Source of the DNA: Methanococcoides seepicolus
GTDB lineage: Archaea > Halobacteriota > Methanosarcinia > Methanosarcinales > Methanosarcinaceae
Assembly (NCBI RefSeq): GCF_023684405.1
Contig: NZ_JAGSOI010000004.1
Location: forward strand, 24,938 to 88,937
Direction of reading: 5' to 3'
Length of the DNA stretch: 64,000 bases
This document shows, one piece after another, positions 8,431-19,216 of this stretch (positions are counted from its first letter, which is position 1; the number at the start of each line of letters is the position of its first letter). Both the position numbers and the translations under genes were made by a program. Below the pieces are notes generated by a model. That model made no database searches, was not told the origin of the DNA, and worked only from the letters and a program-made list of their open reading frames with translations.

Positions 8431-9054
8431 TACTCCACATCCCTGTGATTATCAGGAATATGAAACAAATAACGAGAATTTTTTAAGATTACCTGAGAGA
8501 GCTCTCCTTGGTAGATGTATATACCCAGGATATCTTCACCTGTGCCCTTCTTGGCATCCAGGCCCTTAAGCCTCCTCCCTATTTTTTTATTGTCTTCCGT
8601 ACACACCTCCAGGGCATCAATAAACCATTGAAAGTAGAAACAAGATGTATATTTTGTTGTATTATTTGGTGTGTATTGATTAAGCCCATTATTGTAATAG
8701 CTTTTAGCTTATTCAATAACAGCAAATTCTCCCACTGCCATTGAAAAATGTAAAGAGATTTTTTTAAGATAATGGTTTCTAAACATAGTTTCTAAACATA
8801 GTTTCTAAACATAGTTTCTAAATTAAAGAACCTAACCTAAACTTTATAGAAAGCCTAATACCAGTTTAATTTTCTAATTATGAATTAGCTTAAAATGGAT
8901 TTCGTCATACATTTACCTTATTCGTCGACCGTTAGGATATATCCAAAAACTATTTACTGGAGTACCCTATTTACGATATCGTTCAGACATATTATTTAAA
9001 AGTTATATAAATACAGATCTATTTTTCAGACTAAAATATCACAGACTTGATCTA
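8431..9054. other. AT-rich gene-free region upstream of sulP
   Basis: No convincing coding sequence. A 78-codon open frame at 8508 has no recognisable motif or ribosome binding site. The region holds the 13-bp tandem repeat at 8775-8822 and, near its end, AT-rich sequence (TTAAAAGTTATATAAATACAG, about 8996-9016) that could be the TATA element of the transporter gene. Confidence 0.4.
8775..8822. repeat. 13-bp direct tandem repeat, 3.7 copies
   Basis: The unit GTTTCTAAACATA occurs three times perfectly (8775-8787, 8788-8800, 8801-8813) and then as a partial copy GTTTCTAAA to 8822. It lies about 230 bp upstream of the SulP transporter in gene-free sequence. It may be a slippage product or a multi-site operator; nothing else in the window repeats it. 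Confidence 0.85.
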
Positions 9055-10710
9055 ATGAGAACAGAACAGAAAGTTAAGAAATATTTTGAAGAATCGTTTT
9101 CGAGCGACCTGAAAGCAGGTCTTATCACTGCAGTTGTGGCACTTCCACTTGCCATCGCTTTTGCGATCGCTTCCGGAGTTGAGCCGGTAATGGGGCTTTA
9201 CACTGCCATTATTGCAGGAATGCTTATATCCACTTTTGGCGGCTCCCGTTATTCAGTATCCGGACCAACCGGTGCCATGACAGTTATTGTATTATCAACT
9301 GTCAATGGACATGGTGTTGAAGGATTATTGCTAGCAGGGTTCTTGGCAGGTATTTTCCAGATATTATTCGGCATATTTAGATTGGGTAAAGTTGTGAAAT
9401 ACATCCCATTGCCAGTCATATCCGGATTTACAAGCGGTATCGGCATAATAATATTGATCGGACAGCTATCCAATGTGTTCGGACTGGTATTGCCTGCACG
9501 TGAACATGTGTGGGAAACCGTTTATGATGTCATCGCAGGCATTGACATGATGAATATTTTGGCGTTGAGCATGTTTGCAGGCACCATAATACTCATGCTA
9601 CTGCTGCCAAAGGCATTGTCCAACATAAAATACCTTAAGAACATTCCTGCCTCCATCATAACTTTGGTACTTTCAGTGATCCTCACATATCGTTTCGATC
9701 TTGAGATACCGATCGTTGGAGAGATCCCAAGTACGATCCCCCAGATCCACATGCTGGACATCAACATCGGACTCATGTATGCGGTCCTACCGGCAGCATT
9801 TACGATAGCTCTTCTCGGAACCATAGAATCCCTTCTTTGTGCTGTGGTCTGTGATGCGATGACGAACACCAAGCATAACAGCAACAAGGAACTGATAGGA
9901 CAAGGAATTGCAAACGTTATCCTCCCGTTCTTCGCAGGCATTCCTGCAACAGCAGCAATTGCAAGAAGTGCGGTCAATATAAGAGAAGGCGCTAAGACCC
10001 GAATATCAGGGATCATTCATTCCCTGGTACTCATTGGAATATTGATATTCTTCGGACCAATAGCACAGTACATCCCAAAAGCATATCTTGCAGGCATACT
10101 CGTACTGGTCTCCATCAAAATGGTCAATGTAGATGAGATCAGGACCACGATGAATATCAGCAAGATGGATACGTTCGTCCTATTGACGACATTTGCATTG
10201 ACCGTCCTGACAGATCTTGTATTTGCCATCCAGGCAGGCATGTTCCTTTCGATAATACTGCTGTTCATACGCCTGACCAACATAATCGAGGTCCAGTCAA
10301 TGGAGAGCTACGACCCTTCCGAAGGAATAAATGCCACGATACTTGCAGACCCTTACCTAAAGGATAATGTAGCGGTATATACGATAAATGGTCCATTCTT
10401 CTTTGGCGCAATGGCAGTATTCGAGAACAAGGTAGATGAACACATCCATATGAGCAAGCCCCATATGATTATAAGAATGCGTTATGTCCCTTTTATCGAT
10501 ACCACAGGTATCGAAAGGTTGAAAAGCTTCATCTTAACCAGAAAAGGAACAGGTCACAAGGTATATTTGACAACCGTGCAACCGGAGGTCATGCGTTCGA
10601 TCAGCTCTGACGCGGTCCTGAACAAGTTGATGCAGGACAAGGATGTCACGATCTTCAAAAGCACACAGGAAGCCCTTGGATATTTACAGGAAAGGGATGG
10701 AAATAGATGA
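9055..10710 (+). CDS. SulP-family anion transporter with STAS domain
   Basis: A 551-aa protein. The N-terminal part (about 15-420) has ten or more hydrophobic segments with the family features ADLKAG-like start (SDLKAGLITAVVALPLAIAFA), GLYTAIIAG and FGGSRYSVSGPTGAMTV. The C-terminal part (about 440-545) is a STAS domain with the conserved DTTG motif. SulP proteins move sulfate, bicarbonate or other anions across the membrane; the anion is not predictable here. The gene stands alone, with an AT-rich upstream region and a hairpin 38 bases downstream. Confidence 0.92.
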   Translation: MRTEQKVKKYFEESFSSDLKAGLITAVVALPLAIAFAIASGVEPVMGLYTAIIAGMLISTFGGSRYSVSGPTGAMTVIVLSTVNGHGVEGLLLAGFLAGIFQILFGIFRLGKVVKYIPLPVISGFTSGIGIIILIGQLSNVFGLVLPAREHVWETVYDVIAGIDMMNILALSMFAGTIILMLLLPKALSNIKYLKNIPASIITLVLSVILTYRFDLEIPIVGEIPSTIPQIHMLDINIGLMYAVLPAAFTIALLGTIESLLCAVVCDAMTNTKHNSNKELIGQGIANVILPFFAGIPATAAIARSAVNIREGAKTRISGIIHSLVLIGILIFFGPIAQYIPKAYLAGILVLVSIKMVNVDEIRTTMNISKMDTFVLLTTFALTVLTDLVFAIQAGMFLSIILLFIRLTNIIEVQSMESYDPSEGINATILADPYLKDNVAVYTINGPFFFGAMAVFENKVDEHIHMSKPHMIIRMRYVPFIDTTGIERLKSFILTRKGTGHKVYLTTVQPEVMRSISSDAVLNKLMQDKDVTIFKSTQEALGYLQERDGNR

Positions 10711-10748
10711 AACCATCCCATCCCTGCATTCAATATAGAGATCAATGG

Positions 10749-10769
10749 ATCAGAGAAAGCATCTCTGAT
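10749..10769 (+). terminator. hairpin downstream of sulP
   Basis: A perfect 8-bp stem (ATCAGAGA / TCTCTGAT) with a five-base loop lies 38 bases after the transporter stop. There is no long T-tract, so it may also be an mRNA 3'-end stabiliser. Confidence 0.45.
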
Positions 10770-10795
10770 GAATTGAGTATTCAGACGTATATATT

Positions 10796-10828
10796 GAACA
10801 TCTGACCGTAAGGTCACATCAGATGTTC
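10796..10828. terminator. inverted repeat across the surE stop codon
   Basis: A perfect 10-bp inverted repeat (GAACATCTGA / TCAGATGTTC) with a 13-base centre that itself contains TGACC/GGTCA. It spans the surE stop codon at 10814-10816. It could terminate or stabilise either of the two convergent transcripts. Confidence 0.45.
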
Positions 10829-11599
10829 GATTTCTGAAAAGTTGATGGGAGACGTTGCATCCAGTGATATAGGTGTCACTGAGATGTGACCTTTTTCTAT
10901 GGCGTGAACATCAGTGCCTTCTTCGGCTGTGTGTATAAGGTCACCTGCTATCCAGTAATATGGCCTTCCCCTTGGATCGCGGCGTTCCTCCACATCCGTC
11001 TGGAAGAACTTGCGAGCAAGTTTTGTGATTTCAACTTCAGAGTCCTCTTCCACAAAATGGGGGATGTTTATGTTCAAAAGGTCGACATTCTCAGGCAGAC
11101 CATTTTTAAGGACCTTTTTTGCAACACGGTTCACGAATTTGACACCAACATCGAAGTCATGCTGGAAATCCCGGAGGTCATCGAATTTCAATCCCTCTTC
11201 GGTCACCTGCAAAGATGCAGCAATGGCAGGGACACCATAACTTGCACCTTCCAGTGCGGCTCCGATGGTCCCGGAGGTCGTAATAGTATCTGTGCTGATG
11301 TTCTCACCGATATTGAAACCGGAAAGGATCAGGTCAGGCAATTCCTTCATGATCGTAAAGATGCCGAGAATAACAGAATCAGTTGGAGTGCCACCGATGG
11401 CATGCACTTCAATACCATCAATGGTCGTACGGGTTATACGCAGTGGTTCGAATATGGATATGGAGCGGCCCACACCACTTTGTTGCATTGCTGGTGCTGA
11501 GACGGTGACATCACCGAGGTCGGACACACTACGATAAGCTGCCCTGATACCGGCAGCATACACGCCATCATCATTGGTAAGAAGGATTCGTTTTGACAT
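10814..11599 (-). CDS. surE: 5'/3'-nucleotidase SurE
   Basis: A 261-aa protein with the diagnostic N-terminal metal-binding motif ILLTNDDGVYAAGI, followed by APAMQQSGVGRSI and SGFNIGENI, and GTIGAALEGASYG. SurE is a metal-dependent phosphatase that removes phosphate from nucleoside 5'- and 3'-monophosphates. Length and motif order are those of the family. It is convergent with sulP and its 3' end lies in an inverted repeat. Confidence 0.95.
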   Translation of the reverse strand: MSKRILLTNDDGVYAAGIRAAYRSVSDLGDVTVSAPAMQQSGVGRSISIFEPLRITRTTIDGIEVHAIGGTPTDSVILGIFTIMKELPDLILSGFNIGENISTDTITTSGTIGAALEGASYGVPAIAASLQVTEEGLKFDDLRDFQHDFDVGVKFVNRVAKKVLKNGLPENVDLLNINIPHFVEEDSEVEITKLARKFFQTDVEERRDPRGRPYYWIAGDLIHTAEEGTDVHAIEKGHISVTPISLDATSPINFSEIEHLM

Positions 11600-11709
11600 T
11601 GTACATTCTTTGTTCTTTGGAGTATTATAGTTAATGGAACAAGAATAGAAAAGAGAAGAAGTATGAATTTAAAAGGAATAGGGAAAGAATTGCTGCAAGC
11701 AAATGTACT

Positions 11710-11985
11710 TTACACAGAGTGTAACAATTCTGTCTCAGATCTCAGCTTATTATAAGTTGCATTGAAAGAACTCTCAAGGAAACCAACGAACTGGCCACCA
11801 TTTACCTCTAGCTCATTTTCATTGATAGATTCCATAACCTCAGGATCATCGATGATCGGGTCACATATATAGACCTGAAGATCACCTGCAGCATCCATAA
11901 AGACAGATGGTCGGACACCAGTATTGTTGTATTCTTCTACTACGCCTCTGAAAACCAATGACATGTATTTTACTGCTTGCATCAT
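11710..11985 (-). CDS. uncharacterised 91-aa protein
   Basis: A short ORF ending SETELLHSV. It is acidic, with a central hydrophobic strand pattern (RPSVFMDAAGDLQVYICDPII) and no motif that I recognise. The start at 11985 (MMQAVKYMSLVFRG) is preferred because a GGG/GGTG-containing stretch lies 6-9 bases upstream; an ATG at 11994 sits too close to it. Codon use resembles the neighbours and no competing frame exists. Probably a lineage-specific cytosolic protein. Confidence 0.6.
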   Translation of the reverse strand: MMQAVKYMSLVFRGVVEEYNNTGVRPSVFMDAAGDLQVYICDPIIDDPEVMESINENELEVNGGQFVGFLESSFNATYNKLRSETELLHSV

Positions 11986-12284
11986 GAACACCATCCCTTC
12001 ATACCCGATTTACAAAATCATGAACATGCATATAATAGGCATGTCCATTGAATGGAGGCTATTACAGATAATTACGTACACATGTGGACACACGGATGAG
12101 AGGCAATGCCAAATATCACCATCGTGCGCCATTGATAAGAAATATACATATTTAAAGTTTTGAAGATAAACTGCTAAAATGAGAAATGTATTTAAACCAT
12201 TGAAGGATACGGGTAGAACACGTGTCACTAATTATTTAATTTACACATCATGATCATAGAATAACGACTACAGTTGGAATCATT

Positions 12285-15056
12285 ATGCTTGAAGATGAAT
12301 ATCAAATCGATTTTTTCTCTGATAACGGTTTTGTTAGAAAACAGTGCCCCAAATGTGGTAGTTTCTTTTGGACACGAGACATGGAAAGGTCTACCTGTGG
12401 AGATGCACCATGCGACCCTTATTCATTTATTGGGAACCCCGTGTTCAAAAAAGAGTTAGAGCTCCCAGACATGCGAGAATTCTACCTGAACTTTTTTGAA
12501 GAGCAGGGCCATACCCGGATAGAAAGATACCCAGTCATCGCCAGATGGAGAGATGATATATACCTGACAATTGCGTCAATTGCTGATTTCCAGCCATTCG
12601 TCACATCAGGCCAGGTTCCCCCACCCGCGAATCCGCTGACGATCTCCCAGCCATGCATAAGGCTTTCAGACCTTGATGCTGTGGGAAGGAGTGGAAGACA
12701 CCTCACCACTTTCGAGATGATGGCACACCATGCCTTCAACACGAAGAACGAGGAAATATACTGGAAAGAGCATACCCTTGAACTGTGTGACGGACTTCTC
12801 AATGCCCTTGGCGCGGACCCACTGGCAGTCACCTATAAAGAGGAACCATGGGCAGGCGGTGGAAATGCAGGAGCATGTGTTGAAGTGCTCATTGGAGGAC
12901 TTGAGGTCGCAACCCTTGTGTTCATGAACCTCAAGAAGGACAAAAATGGAGATATCGACATCAAAGGTGACATGTATTCCAAGATGGACAATTACATAGT
13001 GGACACCGGATACGGACTGGAAAGGTTCGTCTGGGCTTCAAAGGGCTCACCCACCATTTATGATGCTATTTTCCCCAGTATTGTGAACGAACTGATGGGA
13101 CTTGCAGGAATCGAACACAAGCTAGAGGACAATGAATATTCACTTATCCTTTCACAGAATGCACGTCTTGCAGGACTTATGGACGTAAGTGAGAAGGCAA
13201 ACCTATTGGAACTGAGAAAACAGGTGGCAGCAAGCATTGGCATCCCTGCGGACAAGCTCAATTCCATCATGGAGCCTGTGGAGAACGTCTATGCAATAAC
13301 TGACCACACAAGATGCCTGACGTTCATGCTTGGCGATGGCATCATACCATCCAATGTGAAAGCCGGATATCTGGCAAGACTTGTCATACGCAGAACCCTC
13401 AGGATGATGAAGGACCTTGACATAAAGATCCCGATTTCTGAGATAGTACAGATGCATATCAACAACCTGCCGGAATATCCTGAATTCCGGGAAAGGTTCG
13501 ATGTGATCAAGGACATCCTCCAACACGAGGAGCGTAAGTTTGCGGAAACTCTCGAACGTGGAAGAAGAATGATGGAGAAATCCGCCAGACATTACAAAGA
13601 GAGCGGTGAGAAAATACCATTGGAAACCATCATCGACATGTATGACAGTCACGGCATACCACCAGAGATCTCAAAAGCGGTAGCATCTGACGTAGGTGTC
13701 GAAGTCGACCTGCCAGATAATTTCTATTCCCTTGTTGCAGACAAACACAGCCAGTCCGAAGAAAAGGAAGAGAAAGTAGTTCCTTTCGCTGACAGGCTCT
13801 CAAGGTTGCCCAAGACGAAGAGACTGTTCTACGATGAGCCTAACAGAATGGATTTCGATGCAGTGGTCCTTGATGTGTTCGATAACCACATAGTGCTTGA
13901 CAACACCCTGATGTACCCGGAAGGCGGAGGACAGCCAGCAGACCACGGAAGCCTTACGGTCGAAGATGTTGTACTGAAAGTTGTTGACACCCAGATGTAT
14001 GATGGCGTAGTTGTGCATACCATAGACGAGATAGAGGACGAGCTGCACATACGAAAAGGCGATATGGTGGTCGGCAGAGTTAATGAAAAGCGCCGTATGG
14101 CGCATGCAAGACATCACACTGCAACCCATATAATCAATGATGCTGCAAGAGAAGTTCTTGGCAGCCACATCTGGCAGACAGGCGCACAGAAGTTCGCAGA
14201 CCGCGCACGTCTTGACATTTCACACTACAAACGTATCACCCAGGAAGAGGCAAACCAGATAGAGCTTATTGCAAACCGCACAGTCATGGAGAACAAGCGT
14301 GTCATAAGCGACTGGATGGACAGGACAGATGCCGAGCAGAAATACGGATTCCGACTGTATCAGGGAGGAGTTCCCCCGGGAAAGATGATACGAGTACTTC
14401 AGGTCGGAAACGATATCGAGGCATGCGCAGGTACGCACTGTACGAACACCGGTCTGGTAGGCCCGATAAAGATACTGAAGACAGAGCGCATACAGGATGG
14501 CGTAGAACGTCTGGAATACGCAGCTGGTGAAGCAGCAGTTGTTGCCATGCAGGATCTTGAATCCCTTGTACGCGATTCATCTGAAACGTTGCGAGTATCT
14601 GCAGAACAGCTTCCTTCGACAATCGAGAGATTCTTCGATGAATGGAAGGAACTTAAGAAAGAGAACAACAAGCTCAAGGAAGAACTTGCACACTCAAGGG
14701 TCAGCCAGCTTGTCAACGATGCTGAAGATGTGAACGGGATTCGCATCATCACAAAGGCAATACCTCATGCTGACAGCGAAGATCTCACAAAGACAGCCGG
14801 AGAGCTTACACAGGAAAATGATGTTGTTGCGATCCTTATCAGTGAGATGGATGGCGTGAAGATCGTCGCAGCTGCTGGAAATGATGCTGTGAAAAAGGGC
14901 GTTAACGTTGGTGCCATAGTCAAGGAGATGTCAACGATGGTCGGCGGAGGCGGCGGAGGCCGTCCTAACATGGCACGCGGCGGAGGAACAGATCATTCAG
15001 GCATGGACAATGCATTATCACGCAGTGTCGAGCTTTTGAAAGAACAGCTCAATTAA
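12285..15056 (+). CDS. alaS: alanyl-tRNA synthetase, archaeal type
   Basis: A 923-aa protein. It opens with the archaeal AlaS zinc-binding segment (CPKCG ... CGDAPC), followed by the class II catalytic core (EEQGHTRIERYPVIARW, AGGGNAGACVEV, DTGYGLERFVW), an editing domain with HHTATHI and the CAGTHC zinc residues, a coiled-coil linker and a glycine-rich C-Ala domain ending near a VGGGGGGRPNMARGGG stretch. It charges tRNA-Ala and hydrolyses mischarged Ser/Gly-tRNA. A terminator hairpin lies 55 bases downstream. Confidence 0.97.
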   Translation: MLEDEYQIDFFSDNGFVRKQCPKCGSFFWTRDMERSTCGDAPCDPYSFIGNPVFKKELELPDMREFYLNFFEEQGHTRIERYPVIARWRDDIYLTIASIADFQPFVTSGQVPPPANPLTISQPCIRLSDLDAVGRSGRHLTTFEMMAHHAFNTKNEEIYWKEHTLELCDGLLNALGADPLAVTYKEEPWAGGGNAGACVEVLIGGLEVATLVFMNLKKDKNGDIDIKGDMYSKMDNYIVDTGYGLERFVWASKGSPTIYDAIFPSIVNELMGLAGIEHKLEDNEYSLILSQNARLAGLMDVSEKANLLELRKQVAASIGIPADKLNSIMEPVENVYAITDHTRCLTFMLGDGIIPSNVKAGYLARLVIRRTLRMMKDLDIKIPISEIVQMHINNLPEYPEFRERFDVIKDILQHEERKFAETLERGRRMMEKSARHYKESGEKIPLETIIDMYDSHGIPPEISKAVASDVGVEVDLPDNFYSLVADKHSQSEEKEEKVVPFADRLSRLPKTKRLFYDEPNRMDFDAVVLDVFDNHIVLDNTLMYPEGGGQPADHGSLTVEDVVLKVVDTQMYDGVVVHTIDEIEDELHIRKGDMVVGRVNEKRRMAHARHHTATHIINDAAREVLGSHIWQTGAQKFADRARLDISHYKRITQEEANQIELIANRTVMENKRVISDWMDRTDAEQKYGFRLYQGGVPPGKMIRVLQVGNDIEACAGTHCTNTGLVGPIKILKTERIQDGVERLEYAAGEAAVVAMQDLESLVRDSSETLRVSAEQLPSTIERFFDEWKELKKENNKLKEELAHSRVSQLVNDAEDVNGIRIITKAIPHADSEDLTKTAGELTQENDVVAILISEMDGVKIVAAAGNDAVKKGVNVGAIVKEMSTMVGGGGGGRPNMARGGGTDHSGMDNALSRSVELLKEQLN

Positions 15057-15110
15057 GAACATTGATAAGATACATAGGTGCCTTTTTTGGCACTTGAAGC
15101 CAAACGTCCA

Positions 15111-15146
15111 CAGGTCAGTGTTCCTGACCTGAAGGCATCTTTTTTA
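15111..15146 (+). terminator. alaS terminator
   Basis: An 8-bp stem (CAGGTCAG / CTGACCTG) with a five-base loop is followed within a few bases by a run of six T at about 15139-15145. A second hairpin (AGGTGCC / GGCACTT around a T6 loop) lies just before it at 15076-15095. Confidence 0.6.
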
Positions 15147-15351
15147 CTTTTATATCATTGTAATTCAAATACATTCTTTTCTCTTTGAGCCATGTGCCAC
15201 AAATATATCATTCACAAATATCTTATTGATATAATGGAACATTTGTTGCCGATCTGAAAGTGTATATTCACATCTGAAAAGATAGGTTTTTTTGAAAAGG
15301 TTAATATTACAAAAAAAACAATAATGACCTAAGTAATTGGATGAGGGTAAG

Positions 15352-16422
15352 ATGTCTGAGGAAGAAACAACTAAGATCATAGAAACACTTTGTGAAGAAC
15401 TGGCATCGAAGAACACACTGATGCTGGCGCCTTTGAATGTGTTTAGCGAGAGAATGATCTATTTCTACACATATTCTGCACTTAAATGCAATCCTGAAAA
15501 GAACATTGTGTGGTTATGCCTGAAGACCTCAAGGAAACATGTACTCGAAAAGTTCGAGGAGTACGGGTTCAAGATCAATGACCACATTGAGAGAATGTGG
15601 TTCATTGATATCGAAGGACCAGGCAAGAACGACCCGAATACATTCTATTGCGGTTCTGCAACCGATTACATCAAGATCGGATCACACGCATCGAGGATAT
15701 TCGACGATAAGCCGGGTTCCATCATGGTCCTTGACGACCTTACAGTACTCTCAAAGGATAACCTACAGGTAGTTGAGAATTTCATCAAGTTCCTCGAGAG
15801 AAAAGTTCGCGATAGCCAGGGAAGTATTATTTCAATGCTTGGCAAAGGCATACTTCCGCCAGAGACAGAAGGACTCATGCGGTCGTTCTTCGATATTATA
15901 ATAGACATTACGGAGAAAGGGAACTTTCACACTGATATTGGAATGAAGAGCCTTGATGTTCATTACACCATCGTGGACGGGAAGATCGATCTCGAATATA
16001 CCCAGAAGAAGATAGATAAAGAAAGGCTCAAGATACTTGTAGTGGATGACGAGCCGGACATCCCGGAACTTATCAGGCTTTCACTTGCAACTGAACCTTA
16101 CGATTTCATTGTGGCATACAATGGAGAGGATGCAGTCAAGAAATCCATTGAGGAGCTTCCAGACCTTATACTATTGGACATCATGATGCCGGACATGGAC
16201 GGATATGAGGTTGTCGAAAGGTTGAAAGAAGACCCGTATGCAAGGGATATTGCGGTCATAATGGTATCTGCAAAGACCGAGATAGAGGACAAGCTTAAGG
16301 GAATGGAGCTTGGAATTGATGATTATATCTCAAAACCGTTTGACAAGAGGGAGATCAATGCCCGCATAAAGATGGTCATGAAAAGATTTGGCTGGGAACC
16401 GGAACTGGCCGAACAAAATTAA
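15352..16422 (+). CDS. degenerate RecA/KaiC-like domain fused to a response-regulator receiver
   Basis: A 356-aa protein. Residues 1-220 resemble the KaiC/RecA-like sensor domains common in archaea, but the P-loop position (LMLAPLNVFSER) lacks GKT, while a Walker-B-like SIMVLDDL survives near 122-130. Residues 226-345 form a complete receiver domain with acidic pair Asp232/Asp233, phosphoacceptor Asp276 and Lys328. No DNA-binding domain follows, so output is probably through protein contacts. Start at 15352 is the first ATG; an in-frame TTG lies 15 bases earlier. The gene is monocistronic. The partner kinase is unknown. Confidence 0.8.
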   Translation: MSEEETTKIIETLCEELASKNTLMLAPLNVFSERMIYFYTYSALKCNPEKNIVWLCLKTSRKHVLEKFEEYGFKINDHIERMWFIDIEGPGKNDPNTFYCGSATDYIKIGSHASRIFDDKPGSIMVLDDLTVLSKDNLQVVENFIKFLERKVRDSQGSIISMLGKGILPPETEGLMRSFFDIIIDITEKGNFHTDIGMKSLDVHYTIVDGKIDLEYTQKKIDKERLKILVVDDEPDIPELIRLSLATEPYDFIVAYNGEDAVKKSIEELPDLILLDIMMPDMDGYEVVERLKEDPYARDIAVIMVSAKTEIEDKLKGMELGIDDYISKPFDKREINARIKMVMKRFGWEPELAEQN

Positions 16423-16558
16423 TCCTCTTTTCAACTTTTTTGGAACAAGCAATGATAATGTGCAATATTTGAGTTCCAACCAGATATTTTAAATATTCTA
16501 AAACCTCTCAATCTATCAAAATACATAGATACTTTTTAATAATAATTGGAGTGTTTTA

Positions 16559-19156
16559 ATGACAATTCCTAAAGAATACGATTCTCACGAAATAGAAGAA
16601 AAATGGCAAAACGACTGGGATATGTCAATGTATCATTTTGACTGGAAAGACGAAAGTCGTCCCCAGTATATCATTGATACCCCACCCCCATACCCTACTG
16701 GAAATTTCCACATAGGGAACTCCCTTAACTGGTGTTATATCGATTTTGTTGCCCGATACAAGAGGATGCAGGGCTTTAATGTGATGTTCCCGCAGGGCTG
16801 GGACTGCCACGGCCTCCCTACCGAAGTAAAGGTGGAGGAAACCCACGGCATTACAAAGAATCAGGTACCTCGTACAGAATTCAGGCAAATGTGTGAAGAA
16901 CTGACCGTAGGCAACATTGACAAGATGAGAAAGACAATGCATCGTCTTGGTTTCTCAACTGACTGGAGCAATGAGTTCGTCACAATGGAACCTGAGTACT
17001 ACGTCAAGACACAGATATCTTTTGTCAAGATGAAAGATATGGACCGCGTGTACCAGTCAGAGCACCCTGTAAACTGGTGCCCAAGATGTGAAACAGCTAT
17101 TGCTTTTGCAGAGGTCGAATACGATTCAAGGGATACCAAGCTTAACTTCCTGCACTTCGACAAGCTGGAGATAGCCACGACAAGACCGGAACTGCTTGCG
17201 GCATGTGTTGCCATTGCCATCAATCCGGAAGATGAGCGTCATAAGCAATACATCGGACAGACAATGAAAGTACCACTGTTCGGTCATGATGTAGAGGTCA
17301 TAGCTGACAAGGACGTTGACCCAACATTCGGTACAGGTGCGGTCATGATCTGTACCTTTGGTGACAAACAGGATGTCAGATGGTGGTTAGAACACAACCT
17401 CCCGTTGAGGAAGGGCATTGACAAGAGCGGGATCATCACCGAGATAGCCGGAAAATACGCAGGAATGACAATACCTGAATGTAAAGCAGCTATTATCGAA
17501 GACCTCAAGAGCGAAGGATATCTCTACGAGCAGAATACGCTTGAGCAGAATGTCGGAATGTGCTGGAGATGCAAGACACCTATAGAGATACTGTCCGAGA
17601 GGCAGTGGTTCGTCAAGATCGACAATGATGAGATACTCAGGACAGCAGACGAGATCGAATGGCTGCCTGAATACATGAAGGTCAGGCTTCAGAACTGGAC
17701 CAATACCATGGAGTGGGATTGGTGTATCTCACGCCAGAGGATCTTCGCAACACCAATACCTGTCTGGTATTGTAAGAAGTGTGGCGAGGTCATGGTCGCT
17801 GAAGAGGAATGGCTTCCTATCGACCCTACACAGCAGCAGCCACCTGTGGCATGTAAGTGCGGCAGTGAGGATTTCGAACCGGAAGAGGATGTCCTGGATA
17901 CGTGGATGGATTCGTCCATCACTGCGTTACACGTTGCAGGATGGCTCAGCGATAAGGAGATGAGGAACCCAACACAGTTGCGTCCACAGGGACACGACAT
18001 CATTCGTACATGGTCTTTCTACAGCATACTCCGTTCAATGGCACTTACCGGCGAGAAGCCCTGGGAGTCCATACTCGTCAACGGGATGGTCCTCGGAGAG
18101 GACGGACATAAGATGAGTAAATCCCTCGGAAATGTCATCTCCCCTGAAGAGGTCATCAAGGACCATAGTGCTGACGCATTCAGGCAGTGGGCAGCAGTAG
18201 GTGGCTCCACAGGCTCCGATGTGATGTTCAGATGGAAAGATGTGGTATCAGCATCTCGGTTCTTTACTAAGATGTGGAGTATATACAGGTTCTCAATGTC
18301 ACACATCGAAGACGAGCTTGCAGAGATCACATCCGGCAAACCGGAGAAACTCAATGTCATCGACAGATGGCTTTTGAGCAATCTTAACAGGCTCATCAGT
18401 TCGGTCACCGCAAGCCTTGATGCATACCAGTTCGACGAGGCATACAAATCCATAAGGGGATTCGCATGGGAAACCCTTGCAGATAACTACATAGAGCTTG
18501 TGAAGTCCAGGCTGTATGGTGAGGACAAGGAAGCACGCAGGGCAGCACAGTACACACTGTATGTTGCCATTGATGGACTCTCACGCATGCTTGCGCCATT
18601 TGCTCCGTTCTTTGCAGAGGAGATGTACTCAAGGATAGGAGAGGGAAGCATACACGTTCAGGAGTGGCCAGTTGTTGATGAGACACTCATCGATGAGGCT
18701 ATAGAGAAGGACGGAGAGCTTATCAAGGACCTTGCAGGCAGTATCAGAAGATACAAATCCGAATCTGGCATGGCACTCAACGCACCCCTTGAAAAGATCG
18801 AGGTCTATGCCTCCCTTGGAGATGCTTCAGACCTGACAGGTGTTACGAACTCGACCGTGGAGATCATTAGCGGTGAGCCGGACTTTGAACATGTGCCGGT
18901 GAGCGTTAAGCCGAACATGGCCATCATCGGCCCGAAGTTCAGGAAACAGGCAGGGGCCATAATCAAGACCCTGACATCCATGGACCCTGTGGAAGTTGCA
19001 GATATTATCTCAAAAGGAAACATCAACATCAATGTAGATGGCGAGGATATCGAGCTTGAACCGGAAAGTGTGGCCATTGAGAAAGAGGTCATCTCTGCCG
19101 GAAGGGCTGTTGATGTCCTTGATGTCAACGGAACTGTCGTAGTGATAGTTCGCTGA
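16559..19156 (+). CDS. valS: valyl-tRNA synthetase
   Basis: An 865-aa class I synthetase. It has the HIGH-type motif [10 protein letters not shown] near residue 50, the WDCHGLPTE motif, an inserted CP1 editing domain, zinc-like CxxC pairs (CWRCK, CKKC, CKCG) and the KMSKSLGN motif before the anticodon-binding helical domain. It charges tRNA-Val and edits mischarged Thr-tRNA. Length is normal for archaeal ValS without the long C-terminal coiled coil. A strong GC-rich hairpin begins 18 bases after the stop. Confidence 0.97.
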   Translation: MTIPKEYDSHEIEEKWQNDWDMSMYHFDWKDESRPQYIIDTPPPYPTGNFHIGNSLNWCYIDFVARYKRMQGFNVMFPQGWDCHGLPTEVKVEETHGITKNQVPRTEFRQMCEELTVGNIDKMRKTMHRLGFSTDWSNEFVTMEPEYYVKTQISFVKMKDMDRVYQSEHPVNWCPRCETAIAFAEVEYDSRDTKLNFLHFDKLEIATTRPELLAACVAIAINPEDERHKQYIGQTMKVPLFGHDVEVIADKDVDPTFGTGAVMICTFGDKQDVRWWLEHNLPLRKGIDKSGIITEIAGKYAGMTIPECKAAIIEDLKSEGYLYEQNTLEQNVGMCWRCKTPIEILSERQWFVKIDNDEILRTADEIEWLPEYMKVRLQNWTNTMEWDWCISRQRIFATPIPVWYCKKCGEVMVAEEEWLPIDPTQQQPPVACKCGSEDFEPEEDVLDTWMDSSITALHVAGWLSDKEMRNPTQLRPQGHDIIRTWSFYSILRSMALTGEKPWESILVNGMVLGEDGHKMSKSLGNVISPEEVIKDHSADAFRQWAAVGGSTGSDVMFRWKDVVSASRFFTKMWSIYRFSMSHIEDELAEITSGKPEKLNVIDRWLLSNLNRLISSVTASLDAYQFDEAYKSIRGFAWETLADNYIELVKSRLYGEDKEARRAAQYTLYVAIDGLSRMLAPFAPFFAEEMYSRIGEGSIHVQEWPVVDETLIDEAIEKDGELIKDLAGSIRRYKSESGMALNAPLEKIEVYASLGDASDLTGVTNSTVEIISGEPDFEHVPVSVKPNMAIIGPKFRKQAGAIIKTLTSMDPVEVADIISKGNININVDGEDIELEPESVAIEKEVISAGRAVDVLDVNGTVVVIVR

Positions 19157-19173
19157 CCAAAACAGTTATTTTA

Positions 19174-19210
19174 TCCCCCGCGATAGTTTCCTATAACTAT
19201 TCGCGGGGGT
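19174..19210 (+). terminator. strong GC-rich hairpin between valS and uspA
   Basis: Left arm 19174-19188 (contains CCCCCGCG) pairs with right arm 19195-19210 (contains CGCGGGGG), with a single-base bulge and a six-base loop. T-rich sequence (ATTTTTAT) follows, as for a valS terminator. The GGGGG of the right arm is also the only Shine-Dalgarno-like sequence for the uspA ATG at 19217, so in a readthrough transcript the hairpin would hide that site. Confidence 0.7.
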
Positions 19211-19216
19211 ATTTTT

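Noticed and set aside
8508..8744. A 78-codon open frame in the gap before sulP
   Set aside because: No ribosome binding site, no family features, and lies in AT-rich sequence next to decayed genes.
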